Source: Amycolatopsis vastitatis
GTDB taxonomy: Bacteria; Actinomycetota; Actinomycetes; Mycobacteriales; Pseudonocardiaceae
Length of the DNA stretch: 64,000 bases
Assembly: GCF_002234595.1 (NCBI RefSeq)
Contig: NZ_NMUL01000012.1
Coordinates: forward strand, 1-64,000
Reading direction: 5' to 3'
Positions 36,370-44,741 of this stretch are shown here, piece after piece (position 1 is the first letter of the stretch; each line of letters starts with the position of its first letter). The notes under the pieces are model-generated. The model did no database searches, had not been told where the DNA came from, and worked only from the letters and a program-made list of their open reading frames with translations. The translations under genes and the position numbers were made by a program.

Positions 36370-37026
36370 TCAGAACCCGCGGTCGCCGATCATGCCGCGC
36401 AGCTTGCCCAGGGCGCGGTACTGCGTGATGCGGACGTTGCCGGCGGAGATGCCCAGCGCCTCCGCCGTCTCCGTCGCCGACAGGCCGACCACGATCCGCA
36501 GCGCGAGGATCTCCTGGTGCAGCCGCGGCAGCGACGCCACCAGCCGGCCCAGCCGGGCGCCGAGGTCCAGTTCGAGGACGTGGTTCTCCGGCTCGTTCCC
36601 GCCCAGCGGCCGGTCGGGCAGCTCCGAAACCGGCTTCGACCGGTCCCTGGCCACCGAGCGGAACGCGTCGGCGACCTTGTTCGCCGCGATCGCGCGCACG
36701 AGGTACAGGAACGAGCCACCGCGGTCCTGGTAGTTCGGCAGCACCTTCAGCACGGCCAGGCACACCTCCTGGGCGACGTCGTCGGCCGAGAGGTAGGAGA
36801 GGTCGCGGCCGCCGATCCGGGCCCGGCAGTAGCGCACGACCGCCGGCTTGATGAGCCGCAGCAGCGCCTGGACCGCGTCCGGGTCGCCGTCGCGCGCGGC
36901 CGCCACCACCGGGTCGAGCCGCTCCTTCGCCAGTGCACCCTCGGGCCGCGGCGAGTCCTTCAGCACGGTGTAGCCCTCGACCGGCACCGCCGCCTCCGGC
37001 ACCGCCTCCGAGATCATGGTTTCCAC
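36370..37026 (-). CDS. Sigma-70 family factor, SigD/ShbA-like (paralogue 2)
   Basis: The GTG is 5 nt behind AGGAGG; the 218-residue product starts VETMISEA. Region 2 has SADDVAQEVCLAVLKVLPNYQ and region 4 ETAEALGISAGNVRITQYRAL, close to ShbA/SigD. It is probably the orthologue, with the factor at the other side of the cupin gene as a shorter paralogue. No anti-sigma gene is in sight. Confidence 0.88.
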   Translation of the reverse strand: METMISEAVPEAAVPVEGYTVLKDSPRPEGALAKERLDPVVAAARDGDPDAVQALLRLIKPAVVRYCRARIGGRDLSYLSADDVAQEVCLAVLKVLPNYQDRGGSFLYLVRAIAANKVADAFRSVARDRSKPVSELPDRPLGGNEPENHVLELDLGARLGRLVASLPRLHQEILALRIVVGLSATETAEALGISAGNVRITQYRALGKLRGMIGDRGF

Positions 37027-37247
37027 GGGTCCCTCCTCGCGTCCGCCACCGGGATTCCCGCCCCTCTGTCCACAATGGAGCACATGGGTGCCTCGACGGT
37101 TACCGGCCCGACACACGGGTAATCGAGACGCTGACCAGCAACGTTGCAATGCGGCGGTGGTTGTCCAGCTATTGTCCGTTAACCGTTCACCGGCCGCCTG
37201 GACCTGACGGCGACCACCCGCGCATTACCGGACAGATCCTGGACAAT

Positions 37248-38195
37248 TCACCACCAGCGAATCCCGTAGGCGAAGCCGGGCGCGAGGTGCCGGAACCGCA
37301 CGTGCACCTCGCCGGCTTCGTCGGCTTCCAGTTCGCCGCCCTGCGACGTCAGGTCGTTCGTTTCGCCGCGATCGGCTCCGGCCAGCCGCACGATCCGTTC
37401 CGGCACATTCTCACCGAACCGGACGTGCAGATCGAAAAGATCGCACGGGTGCCGCGGAACGCAGAGATAACGCGGTTCCCGCAGGTTCGCCCGGAATCGC
37501 AAGCCGATGTCGTGCCGCGCCCCGCGCCGCAACGGCTCCGGGAGCCGCAGCGCCAGCCCGAACCGGTCCTTCGATTCCCGCACCCGGCGGCCGAGCACAC
37601 CGCCGTGGAACACGTCGACCTCGAGGTCGGACTCGCGCACCGATTCCTCCGATTCACCGGCCACGGGCAGCGTGAGCGCCAGGTCCAGCACGGCGATTTC
37701 GTCCGCGTCGGCGATCACCCGCCGGAATTCGAACGCCTCCGCCACCGGCTGGTCGAGAGCCAGCGTGACGCGCAGTTCTTCGGTGTGCCAGCTGCGGCTC
37801 GGATAGCGCGGACCCGCTTCCGCCGCACCCGCGACGGCCAGCGCGGCGATCTGCTCGATCCCCTCGTCGATCCGCCGCCGGACCGTCCGGTCGTCGCGGT
37901 CGAGCGTGATCGCCGCCCAGTGCACCCGCTCCTGGTAGAACGGCTTCCGCGCCCGCTCGTCCAGCGCGAACGCGGCGATCAGGGCGATCTTCAGATCCTC
38001 CGGCAACGATTCGACCAGCGGCCGCAATCGGTCGAAGAGCTTGCGCCGCATCTCCACCGTGCCGTCCTCTTCGGCAATGCCACAAGTGGTGCGCAATGCG
38101 GGACCGACCCGGTCCGCGAGCGGTGTCGTGAAAATTGCCCTCCCTTTGCGCAGGGCCTTGAGCTCGCCGACCACGTCCGCCGCACTGAGGTCCAC
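37248..38195 (-). CDS. Conserved hypothetical protein
   Basis: The 315-residue soluble protein starts with GTG behind GGAAGGGG. The N-terminal ~110 residues are helical (ADVVGELKALRKGRAIF ... EMRRKLFDRLRPLVESLP, with the basic RTVRRRIDEGI), suggesting DNA or protein binding. The remaining part is beta-rich (DLEVDVFHGGVLGRRVRES, RYLCVPRHPCDLFDLHVRFG). I do not recognise the family. It lies alone, with a 221-bp upstream gap to the second sigma gene. Confidence 0.75.
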   Translation of the reverse strand: MDLSAADVVGELKALRKGRAIFTTPLADRVGPALRTTCGIAEEDGTVEMRRKLFDRLRPLVESLPEDLKIALIAAFALDERARKPFYQERVHWAAITLDRDDRTVRRRIDEGIEQIAALAVAGAAEAGPRYPSRSWHTEELRVTLALDQPVAEAFEFRRVIADADEIAVLDLALTLPVAGESEESVRESDLEVDVFHGGVLGRRVRESKDRFGLALRLPEPLRRGARHDIGLRFRANLREPRYLCVPRHPCDLFDLHVRFGENVPERIVRLAGADRGETNDLTSQGGELEADEAGEVHVRFRHLAPGFAYGIRWW

Positions 38196-38496
38196 CGTTG
38201 CACCCCTTCCCTCCCGCGGGCATCAATGTTCGTCAGCGCCATCGCCGATGTCCAATCGATCAAGGTGCGGCAAACGGATCGTTATCCCTCGGTTTCCTTT
38301 CCCGGCGGCGACGGAAACGGGAAAGCCCTCGATGTCCGGTTCCCGCGGGCCGCATTGTTGGCGCGCCGCCCCGATTCCGCGGCGGAAAATCTCCGGCACC
38401 GGGCGAAGATCGCGCCCGCCGCCCGGCCGGGTGATCGTGACCCGGCTGTGGCCCGCCGCCCGGTTGACGGCGAGCCGCCGCGGGTACTTGTTGATC
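38196..38496. other. Intergenic region without a supportable gene
   Basis: The ~300 bp hold open frames on both strands, but none has a ribosome-binding site plus family features. There is a run of GC-poor words (GATCAAGGTGCGGCAAACGG) but no clear repeat or operator. Confidence 0.4.
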
Positions 38497-38664
38497 ATGA
38501 GCCCGAAGATGTGGCGCCTGCTGATCTCGGGGTCGCTGCGGCTGTTCCTGATCAGCGCCGTACCGGCCGCCGCGCACCTGTCCGTGCTCGCCGGCCTGGC
38601 GGCGACGGTCATCGCGTTCGTCGTGCCCGCGCCGCGGGGCAGGCGTGAACCCGGCAGGCCCTAG
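38497..38664 (+). CDS. Possible small membrane protein
   Basis: A 55-codon frame starting MSPKMWRLLISGSLRLFLIS encodes two hydrophobic stretches (about 5-25 and 27-44) and a basic tail (RGRREPGRP). No clear Shine-Dalgarno is seen, so the start is uncertain. Its stop overlaps by 4 bp the convergent TetR gene. I rate this by its hydrophobic pattern only. Confidence 0.35.
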   Translation: MSPKMWRLLISGSLRLFLISAVPAAAHLSVLAGLAATVIAFVVPAPRGRREPGRP

Positions 38665-39302
38665 CCGGCCACGAGGCGCGCCAGCACGGACGGCACGTCC
38701 CGTTCGAGTTCCGCCGCGGCCTCCTCCACTCCGGCCAGGTGCCGGAGCAGCGCTTGCTGGAACAGGCCGTCGAGCAGCGCGTAAGCCATCGATGGCGGCA
38801 CGTCCAGCGGCGCGGGCACCAGGTCCGCGTAGCGCGTCACGACCTGGCGGATCATCTCCTCGCGCCGCCGGTCGATCTCCAGCACGTCGGCGCGGAACGA
38901 CTCCTCGAACAGGCTCTGGTTGCGCAGGTCGTACCAGAGCCGGTGCATCTTCGCGTCCGCGCGCAGCGTCGCGGCCATCGCCGTCGCGAAGTCCCGTTGC
39001 AACTCGAAAGCCGTCCGCGCGCGGGCGACGATTTCGTCGTACCGGGTGACGCAGACCTCCTCGAACTGCCGGACGCAGTGGGTCAGCAGGTCGACCTTGT
39101 CGGCGAAGTAGTAGTGCAGCACGCCGTGCGAGAACTCCGAGTTCTGGGCGATCTCCCGCAGGCTGGTGCGCGCGTAGCCGAGCTCGGCCAGCGTCTGCAG
39201 CGCGGACTCCGCGAGCTGGGCGCGCCGCTGCTCGAACTTGTCGACCTGGCGGCGCGAGATCCGCTCCCGGGTCCGCTCCTTCGCCTCTGTCACCTGCACC
39301 AT
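38661..39302 (-). CDS. TetR-family regulator
   Basis: The 213-residue protein has the helix-turn-helix TSLREIAQNSEFSHGVLHYY near 47-66 and a helical ligand-binding domain after it. The wording (VLHYYFADKVDLLTHCV) resembles BetI-like or steroid-linked TetR proteins. It is divergent from the SDR-saccharopine-ligase operon, with GGACAST half-sites between, so it is the likely operon repressor. Confidence 0.9.
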   Translation of the reverse strand: MVQVTEAKERTRERISRRQVDKFEQRRAQLAESALQTLAELGYARTSLREIAQNSEFSHGVLHYYFADKVDLLTHCVRQFEEVCVTRYDEIVARARTAFELQRDFATAMAATLRADAKMHRLWYDLRNQSLFEESFRADVLEIDRRREEMIRQVVTRYADLVPAPLDVPPSMAYALLDGLFQQALLRHLAGVEEAAAELERDVPSVLARLVAG

Positions 39303-39336
39303 CCGTCATTTCGTCGGTTGAGGGCGTCAGTCTATC

Positions 39337-39396
39337 GGACACTTGACCAACTTTTTCTTTACGAGTGTCCAAGAAACTCTTGACGACTGTCCAGTC
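39337..39396. promoter_or_regulatory. TetR operator cluster (GGACAST half-sites)
   Basis: Half-sites are GGACACT at 39337-39343, AGTGTCC at 39364-39370 and ACTGTCC at 39386-39392. The last lies in the 12-bp palindrome GACT-GTCC-AGTC. They fill the gap between the divergent tetR and SDR genes. Confidence 0.6.
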
Positions 39397-39440
39397 TTCG
39401 GCCGATGCTGTGCCGCAGCCGTCTCAAGGAGGAGATGTCC

Positions 39441-40244
39441 ATGGCTGGTTACGACCTGTCCGGGCGCGCCGCGCTCGTCACCGGAGGAGCACGCGGCCTC
39501 GGCGCCGGAATGGCCGAAGCGCTGGCGAAGGCGGGCGCCGCGGTGGTGATCGCCGACATCCGGGAGGACCTGGGCCGCGCGACCGCCGACGCGCTCAAGC
39601 AGACCGGCGCCACCGCCGCGTTCGTCCCGCTCGACGTCACCGACGACGCGGCCTGGGAGCAGGCCGTCACGGCCACGATCGCCGAGCTCGGCGGCCTGGA
39701 CATCGTGGTCAACAACGCCGGCATCGAGCTCTCCGGCCTGGTCGCCGACCTCGACCCGGCCGACGTCCGGCGGATGCTCGACGTCAACGTCCTCGGCACC
39801 GCGCTCGGCCTCAAGCACGCCTTCCGCGCGATGCGCCCCGGCGGCCCGGCCGGGAACGGCGGCGCCGTCGTCAACATCGCGTCGGTCGCGGCGACCATCG
39901 CCTTCCCCGGCATCGCCGGCTACTCCGCGACGAAATCCGCCGTGGACCGGCTGACCCGCGTCGCCGCCATGGAGGCCGGGAAGCTCGGCTACAGCGTCCG
40001 CGTCAACTGCGTCTACCCCGGCCTGGTCCCCACCGAGATGGGCAACCAGCTCGCCGGCGACGTCGTCCGGCTGGGCCTGTTCCCGAGCGTCGAGGACGCC
40101 ATCGGCGCCGTCGTCGGGCAGACCCCGGCCGGCCGCCTCGGCGAGGTCACCGACATGGCCGACGCCGTCGTCTTCCTCGCGTCCGACGCCGCCCGCTTCG
40201 TCACCGGCGCCGGCCTGCCGGTCGACGGCGGCATGGGCATGTGA
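39441..40244 (+). CDS. Short-chain dehydrogenase/reductase
   Basis: The ATG is 8 nt after AAGGAGG, giving 267 residues; an ATG two codons earlier is too close. It is a classical SDR: TGGARGLG at 14-21, NNAG at 91-94, S148, Y161 and K165 (YSATK). The C-terminal GAGLPVDGGMGM is standard. It is the first gene of a three-gene operon with a saccharopine-dehydrogenase-like protein and an acyl-CoA ligase, suggesting oxidation of an alcohol in a lipid-like or steroid-like substrate. The substrate is not defined. Confidence 0.92.
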   Translation: MAGYDLSGRAALVTGGARGLGAGMAEALAKAGAAVVIADIREDLGRATADALKQTGATAAFVPLDVTDDAAWEQAVTATIAELGGLDIVVNNAGIELSGLVADLDPADVRRMLDVNVLGTALGLKHAFRAMRPGGPAGNGGAVVNIASVAATIAFPGIAGYSATKSAVDRLTRVAAMEAGKLGYSVRVNCVYPGLVPTEMGNQLAGDVVRLGLFPSVEDAIGAVVGQTPAGRLGEVTDMADAVVFLASDAARFVTGAGLPVDGGMGM

Positions 40245-40269
40245 CCCCTCCTCCCGAAAGGCACGATCC

Positions 40270-41391
40270 ATGACCAAGCCCGTCGTCGTCTACGGCGCCT
40301 CCGGCTACACCGGCCGCCTGATCTGCGAATACCTTCGCGAGTACCACGTCCCGTTCACCGCCGCCGGCCGCGACAAGGCCCGGCTCCAGGCCACCCTCGA
40401 CCACATCCCCGGCCTCGACACGGTCGACCACGAGGTCGTCGAAGTCGGCCACGAAGCGGAGTCGCTGGCCGAGCTGTTCGACGGCGCGTCCGTCGTCTGC
40501 AACACCGTCGGGCCGTTCGCCGAATACGGCCACGAAGTCGTCGAGGCCTGCATCCGCAGCGGCACGCACTACCTGGACACGACCGGTGAGCAGGACTGGC
40601 TGATCACCTGCGACGAAACCTACGGCGCGCGGATGGCGGAAAAGGGCCTGCTGCTCTCGCCCGGCATCGCGCAGATGTACACCACCGGCGAGATCGCCGC
40701 GAACCTCTGCCTCGAGACGCCCGGCCTGGACACCCTCGACATCCTGGTGTTCTGGAAGGGCTACCCCACCGTCGCTTCGACGCAGACGATCCTGGTCAAC
40801 GCCGCGCTGTCGAAGGCCTACCACCTCGAACAGGACACCTACGTCGAATGGCCTGCCGACGGCGGCCTGCACGACGTCGCCGTGCCCGGGCAGCACGAGA
40901 TCGGGCTCGCGCTGCCGTGGGGCGGCACGTCGCACCCGGTGTGGTTCAAGCGCGACCCGCGGGTGGCGAACGTCAAGGCGCTCGGCGGCGTCTTCGACCG
41001 CGCGCTGATGCAGGGCGTGCCGCTGATCGTGAAGGCCGTGCTGGAGCAGGTGGACGGCCTGCCGGAGGCGGAGAAGCTCAAGGTGCTGCACGAGCAGGCC
41101 GCCGCCGTGCGCGACGAGATGCCGCCGCGGGAGAACCAGCGGATCAACACCTCGCTGGATTCGGTGCACGCCTCCGGCCCGGCCGGGCGCGCGCACTGCG
41201 TCATCCACGGCACCTGCAACTACAAGCAAACCGGCCTGTTGCAGGCGTACGCGGCGTATTCACTGCTGCAGCAACCGCCGCGGCGGGCCGGGTTCGCGTC
41301 GGCGTGCCAGGCGTTCGGGCACCGCGAACTGCTGGGCGTGCTGCGGAACTTCGGCCTGGTGCAGGCGCCGGCCCTGACCGTGCAGATCTGA
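40270..41391 (+). CDS. Saccharopine dehydrogenase-like NAD(P)-binding protein (DUF5938-type)
   Basis: The 373-residue protein has the N-terminal Rossmann motif VVVYGASGYTGRLICEYL and the saccharopine-dehydrogenase trans-acting signature (NTVGPFAEYG, GTHYLDTTGEQDW). It lacks the lysine-pathway C-terminus and resembles actinobacterial genes annotated DUF5938 from memory. It follows the SDR gene by 25 nt and precedes the ligase gene by 5 nt. Confidence 0.82.
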   Translation: MTKPVVVYGASGYTGRLICEYLREYHVPFTAAGRDKARLQATLDHIPGLDTVDHEVVEVGHEAESLAELFDGASVVCNTVGPFAEYGHEVVEACIRSGTHYLDTTGEQDWLITCDETYGARMAEKGLLLSPGIAQMYTTGEIAANLCLETPGLDTLDILVFWKGYPTVASTQTILVNAALSKAYHLEQDTYVEWPADGGLHDVAVPGQHEIGLALPWGGTSHPVWFKRDPRVANVKALGGVFDRALMQGVPLIVKAVLEQVDGLPEAEKLKVLHEQAAAVRDEMPPRENQRINTSLDSVHASGPAGRAHCVIHGTCNYKQTGLLQAYAAYSLLQQPPRRAGFASACQAFGHRELLGVLRNFGLVQAPALTVQI

Positions 41392-41396
41392 CCGCC

Positions 41397-42956
41397 ATGC
41401 GCCTGGCCGACTACCTCGACAAGGGGGCCTCGCTCGGCCCCTCGGCGCCGTGCCTGACCACGGCGGGGATCTCGCTGAGCTACGCGACCGTGCAGGAGCT
41501 GTCCTGGCGGATCGCCCGGGCGCTCGACCGCTCCGGCGTCCGCCCGGGCGAGAAGGTCGCGATCCTCTCCGGCAACGACCCGATCGCGTTCGCCTGCGTC
41601 TTCGGCGTTTCCCGGGCGGGCGCGGTGTGGTGCCCGGTCAACCCCCGCAACGCCGCCGCCGAGAACCGGGACCAGCTGGACCTGTTCGACTGCACGTGCC
41701 TGATCTTCCAGTCGTCGTTCGCGCCACTGGTCGAGAAGATCCGGCCGGAGCTGCCGAAGCTGAAGACGGTCGTCTGCCTCGACGACGGCTCGTTCGAGGG
41801 TTGGCTCGGCGACGCCGAGCCCTGGGAAGCCCCGCCGGTGGACGACGTGGTGATGCTCGTCGGCACCGGCGGGACGACCGGCAAGCCGAAGGGCGTGGTG
41901 CTGACCGGGCACAACATCGAGACGATGACCGCGCTGACGCTGATGAGCTACCCCTTCGAGGGACGGCCGAAGTACTTGGCCCTGGCGCCGCTCACGCACG
42001 CGGCGGGGGTCCTGTGCTTCCCGGTCATGACGCTCGGCGGCGAGATCGTCGTGATGCCTTCGCCGGACTTGACGGAGTTCATCGACCTCGTCGAGCGGAA
42101 CCGGATCACGCACGCGTTCCTGCCGCCGACGCTGATCTACCTGCTGCTGGACAACATCACGCTGGATGCCGCGGACCTCTCGTCGCTGCAGTGCCTCTGG
42201 TACGGCGCGGCGCCGATGTCCACCGCGCGGCTGAAGGAGGCGATCGAACGGATCGGACCGGTGCTGGGCCAGCTGTTCGGGCAGTCGGAGGCACCGATGA
42301 TGATCTCCACGCTGGCGCCGGCGGACCACTTCGACGCCGACGGCACGCTCGCCGTCTCGCGGTTCGCCTCGGCGGGCAAACCGACACCCTTGACGCAGGT
42401 GGCCATCGTCGGCTCCGACGGCCGGTTCCTGGAGCGGGGAGCCCGCGGTGAGATCGTGGTGCGCGGCCCGCTGGTGATGGCCGGGTACTACCGGGACCCG
42501 GCCGCCACCGCCGCGGTCTCCCGGGACGGGTGGCACCACACCGGCGACGTCGGCTACCTCGACCGTGACAACTATCTGTACATTGTGGACCGTCTCAAGG
42601 ACATGATCATCAGCGGCGGGTTCAACGTCTACTCCGCCGAAGTCGAACAGGCGCTGATGAGCCACCCCGCGGTACGGGACTGCGCGGTCGTCGGGCTGCC
42701 GCACGAGAAGTGGGGCGAGCAGGTGACCGCCGTGGTGCAGTTCCACTCCGGACGCGGGGTGGCGGCCGCGGAGCTGCGGGAGTTCGCGAAGGACCTGCTC
42801 GGCAGCGTCAAGGCGCCCAAGGAGGTCCTGGTCTGGCCGGACCTGCCCCGGTCCAAGGTGGGCAAGGTGCTGAAGGGAGAGGTCAAGGCGCGGCTGCTCA
42901 CGCCGCCTGCCACCGGCGGAGCTTCTCGGGGTTCCGCACCGCCCAGATCCGCTTGA
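41397..42956 (+). CDS. Acyl-CoA ligase (FadD-like ANL enzyme)
   Basis: The 519-residue ANL enzyme has the phosphate loop GTGGTTGKPKG, the A5-type GQLFGQSEAP, A7 HHTGDVGYLDRDNYL, the hinge DRLKDMIISGGFNVY and the catalytic lysine in RSKVGKVLKGE. It follows the SDR and saccharopine-like genes in one operon and probably activates their product or substrate. The last ~20 codons overlap by 59 bp the convergent sigma gene. Confidence 0.93.
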   Translation: MRLADYLDKGASLGPSAPCLTTAGISLSYATVQELSWRIARALDRSGVRPGEKVAILSGNDPIAFACVFGVSRAGAVWCPVNPRNAAAENRDQLDLFDCTCLIFQSSFAPLVEKIRPELPKLKTVVCLDDGSFEGWLGDAEPWEAPPVDDVVMLVGTGGTTGKPKGVVLTGHNIETMTALTLMSYPFEGRPKYLALAPLTHAAGVLCFPVMTLGGEIVVMPSPDLTEFIDLVERNRITHAFLPPTLIYLLLDNITLDAADLSSLQCLWYGAAPMSTARLKEAIERIGPVLGQLFGQSEAPMMISTLAPADHFDADGTLAVSRFASAGKPTPLTQVAIVGSDGRFLERGARGEIVVRGPLVMAGYYRDPAATAAVSRDGWHHTGDVGYLDRDNYLYIVDRLKDMIISGGFNVYSAEVEQALMSHPAVRDCAVVGLPHEKWGEQVTAVVQFHSGRGVAAAELREFAKDLLGSVKAPKEVLVWPDLPRSKVGKVLKGEVKARLLTPPATGGASRGSAPPRSA

Positions 42957-43761
42957 TCGACTCGCCGGCCACGTCGAAGGCCATGACCATCACGACGGCT
43001 CCGCCGCGCCGGGCGAGCAGGCCCGGCCGGCCGTTGACCACGGTCTCCTCGAGCGTCAACGCGGGGATCCGGCCCGTGATGTCCACGGTGTAGCGCGCGA
43101 TCCGCTCGCCTCCGGTGATCGGGCGGAGCACCGCGCTGACCAGGCCGCCGCCGTCGGCGGTGGCCTGGGCGCCGGGGTCGAGGAGGCCGATCAGTCCTTC
43201 GATGTCCTTCGCCTCCCAGGCCAGCTTGAAGGCCCGGACGACGTCCGCGCTCCCCCGCGGCGGCACCGCCGCCCGGGCCGCCCGGACGCGGCGGCGCGCG
43301 GAGGTGGCCAGCTGGCGGCACGCCGCCGCCGACCGGTCGAGGACCGCCGCCACCTCCGCGAACGGGTAGCCGAACACGTCGTGGAGGACGAACGCCACGC
43401 GTTCGGCCGGCGTCATGGTCTCCAGCACGATCAGGAACGCCATGGTGACCGACTCGTCCAGCGTGACGCGGTCGGCCGGATCGGCGGGCCACCCCGCCTC
43501 CGCCGGCAGCGGCTCGGGAACCCACTCGCCGACGTAACGCTCCCGGCGGACCCGCGCCGAACCGAGGAGGTCGAGGCAGATCCGGCTCGCGACCGTCGTC
43601 AGCCACGCGCCCGGCCGGTCGACCGCTTCCCGCTGCGGCCCGGACAGGGCGTACCACCGGCCGTACGCCTCTTGGACGGCGTCTTCGGCGTCGCTCAGGG
43701 ACCCCAGGAGCCGGTAGGCGAGGCCGATCAGCCGCGGCCGTTCACCCAGAAGATCACTCAC
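42898..43761 (-). CDS. ECF41-type sigma factor (SigJ-like) with SnoaL-like C-terminal domain
   Basis: The 287-residue factor has region 2 (SLSDAEDAVQEAYGRWY), the ECF41 linker YVGEWVPEP (76-84), region 4, and a C-terminal SnoaL/NTF2-like domain with DGGG (203-206) and NPEKL (277-281), the two motifs that hold this group in check. ECF41 genes are normally paired with an AhpD-fold (carboxymuconolactone decarboxylase-type) gene. Here the only candidate is a shortened frame just beyond, on the other strand. Confidence 0.9.
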   Translation of the reverse strand: MSDLLGERPRLIGLAYRLLGSLSDAEDAVQEAYGRWYALSGPQREAVDRPGAWLTTVASRICLDLLGSARVRRERYVGEWVPEPLPAEAGWPADPADRVTLDESVTMAFLIVLETMTPAERVAFVLHDVFGYPFAEVAAVLDRSAAACRQLATSARRRVRAARAAVPPRGSADVVRAFKLAWEAKDIEGLIGLLDPGAQATADGGGLVSAVLRPITGGERIARYTVDITGRIPALTLEETVVNGRPGLLARRGGAVVMVMAFDVAGESIKRIWAVRNPEKLRRWQAA

Positions 43762-43856
43762 ACCGCTCTGACGAGTCCGGGCGGCGATCCGTGACAGCGC
43801 CTCACATCCGGCCGGGCCGTTTCGCCGGGAATCCGGAACCGACGAAAGGAACTCCG

Positions 43857-44057
43857 ATGTCCGAAGCGATCTTCACCGCGAACCCCGGGGCCGAGCGGGT
43901 TTCCGACGAGCTGGTCGCCCGGGCCGCCGCCCACTACGACGAAAAGGCGCTCTGGACGCTCGTGCTGGTGCTGAGCCAGATGTGCTACTTCGTGCCGGTG
44001 GCGCTCGTCGCCAAGCCGATCCCGGGACGGCCGCTGGACGAGAACCACACCACGTGA
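43857..44057 (+). pseudogene. Shortened AhpD-fold gene next to the ECF41 factor
   Basis: The 66-codon frame behind GAAAGGA begins MSEAIFTANPGAERVSDELV and continues AAHYDEKALWTLVLVLSQ, the usual C-terminal helix wording of carboxymuconolactone decarboxylase-type proteins linked to ECF41 sigma factors. The CxxC redox motif and the whole N-terminal half are missing. It may be a remnant or an unusual half-size protein. An intact ribosome-binding site means it might still be made. Confidence 0.5.
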
Positions 44058-44162
44058 CGCCCGTACGCGCCCGGGCGTAGCCGCAAGTGCCGTCCGCGGG
44101 CGGACGACCGCGGACGGCACCTGCCCCGACGATGGAGCCCTCGAAAAGGGAGGGCGGCCACC

Positions 44163-44672
44163 ATGACCATGCTGAGCACCCGGGCTCGCAAGACCTACCT
44201 GCTGGCACACCTCGTGTCGGCCGGCCTGTGGTTCGGGATCGACGCGGCGTTCGGCATCCTGGTCTGCACGGCGCTGATCTCCGGAGACCCGGCCGTGGTC
44301 GCCACGAGCCTGCGTGCGGTCGGCCTGTTCGTGGTGTGGCCGATGCTGACCACCGCCGTCCTCACCCTCGGCACCGGCGTCGTGCTCGGCCTCGGCACCA
44401 AGTACGGCCTGGTCCACTACTGGTGGGTGGCCGTGAAGCTGGCCGCCAACGTGCTGATGCTGCTGCTGATCTTCTTCTCGCTGCGGCCGGGGATCGACGA
44501 CGTCGTCGAGTACGGCAGGCAGCTCGCGGCCGGCGGGACGCCGCTGGGCGACCCGAGCGGCCTGCTCCCGCCCGTCGTCGTCGCGCCCAGCCTGCTGCTG
44601 CTCTCGAACGTCGTCTCGGTCTTCAAGCCGTGGGGCCGCGTCCGGCGAGGACAGCCGGCACCGGTGCGGTGA
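44163..44672 (+). CDS. DUF2269-like integral membrane protein
   Basis: The 169-residue protein has four hydrophobic helices and the pattern YLLAHLVSAGLWFGIDAAFG ... GLVHYWWVAVKL, reminiscent of DUF2269 membrane proteins. AGGGAGG lies ahead of the ATG. Function is unknown. It is upstream of the GGDEF-EAL gene with a 69-nt gap. Confidence 0.75.
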   Translation: MTMLSTRARKTYLLAHLVSAGLWFGIDAAFGILVCTALISGDPAVVATSLRAVGLFVVWPMLTTAVLTLGTGVVLGLGTKYGLVHYWWVAVKLAANVLMLLLIFFSLRPGIDDVVEYGRQLAAGGTPLGDPSGLLPPVVVAPSLLLLSNVVSVFKPWGRVRRGQPAPVR

Positions 44673-44741
44673 GCGCGTACTCGATCACGCGCGGTGTAGT
44701 GTTTCCCGGTCCGACCGGCGTGCGTGACCGCGTGAGGTGCC

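Noticed and set aside
36370..37149. Upstream 41-codon extension of the second SigD/ShbA-like gene
   Set aside because: The extension is Cys/Arg/Gly-rich and unlike sigma factors; AGGAGG is placed exactly for the GTG at 37026.
38223..38612. 129-codon minus-strand frame in the gap after the hypothetical gene
   Set aside because: It has no ribosome-binding site, no recognisable motif and no consistent codon pattern; the small hydrophobic frame on the other strand is slightly better but still weak.
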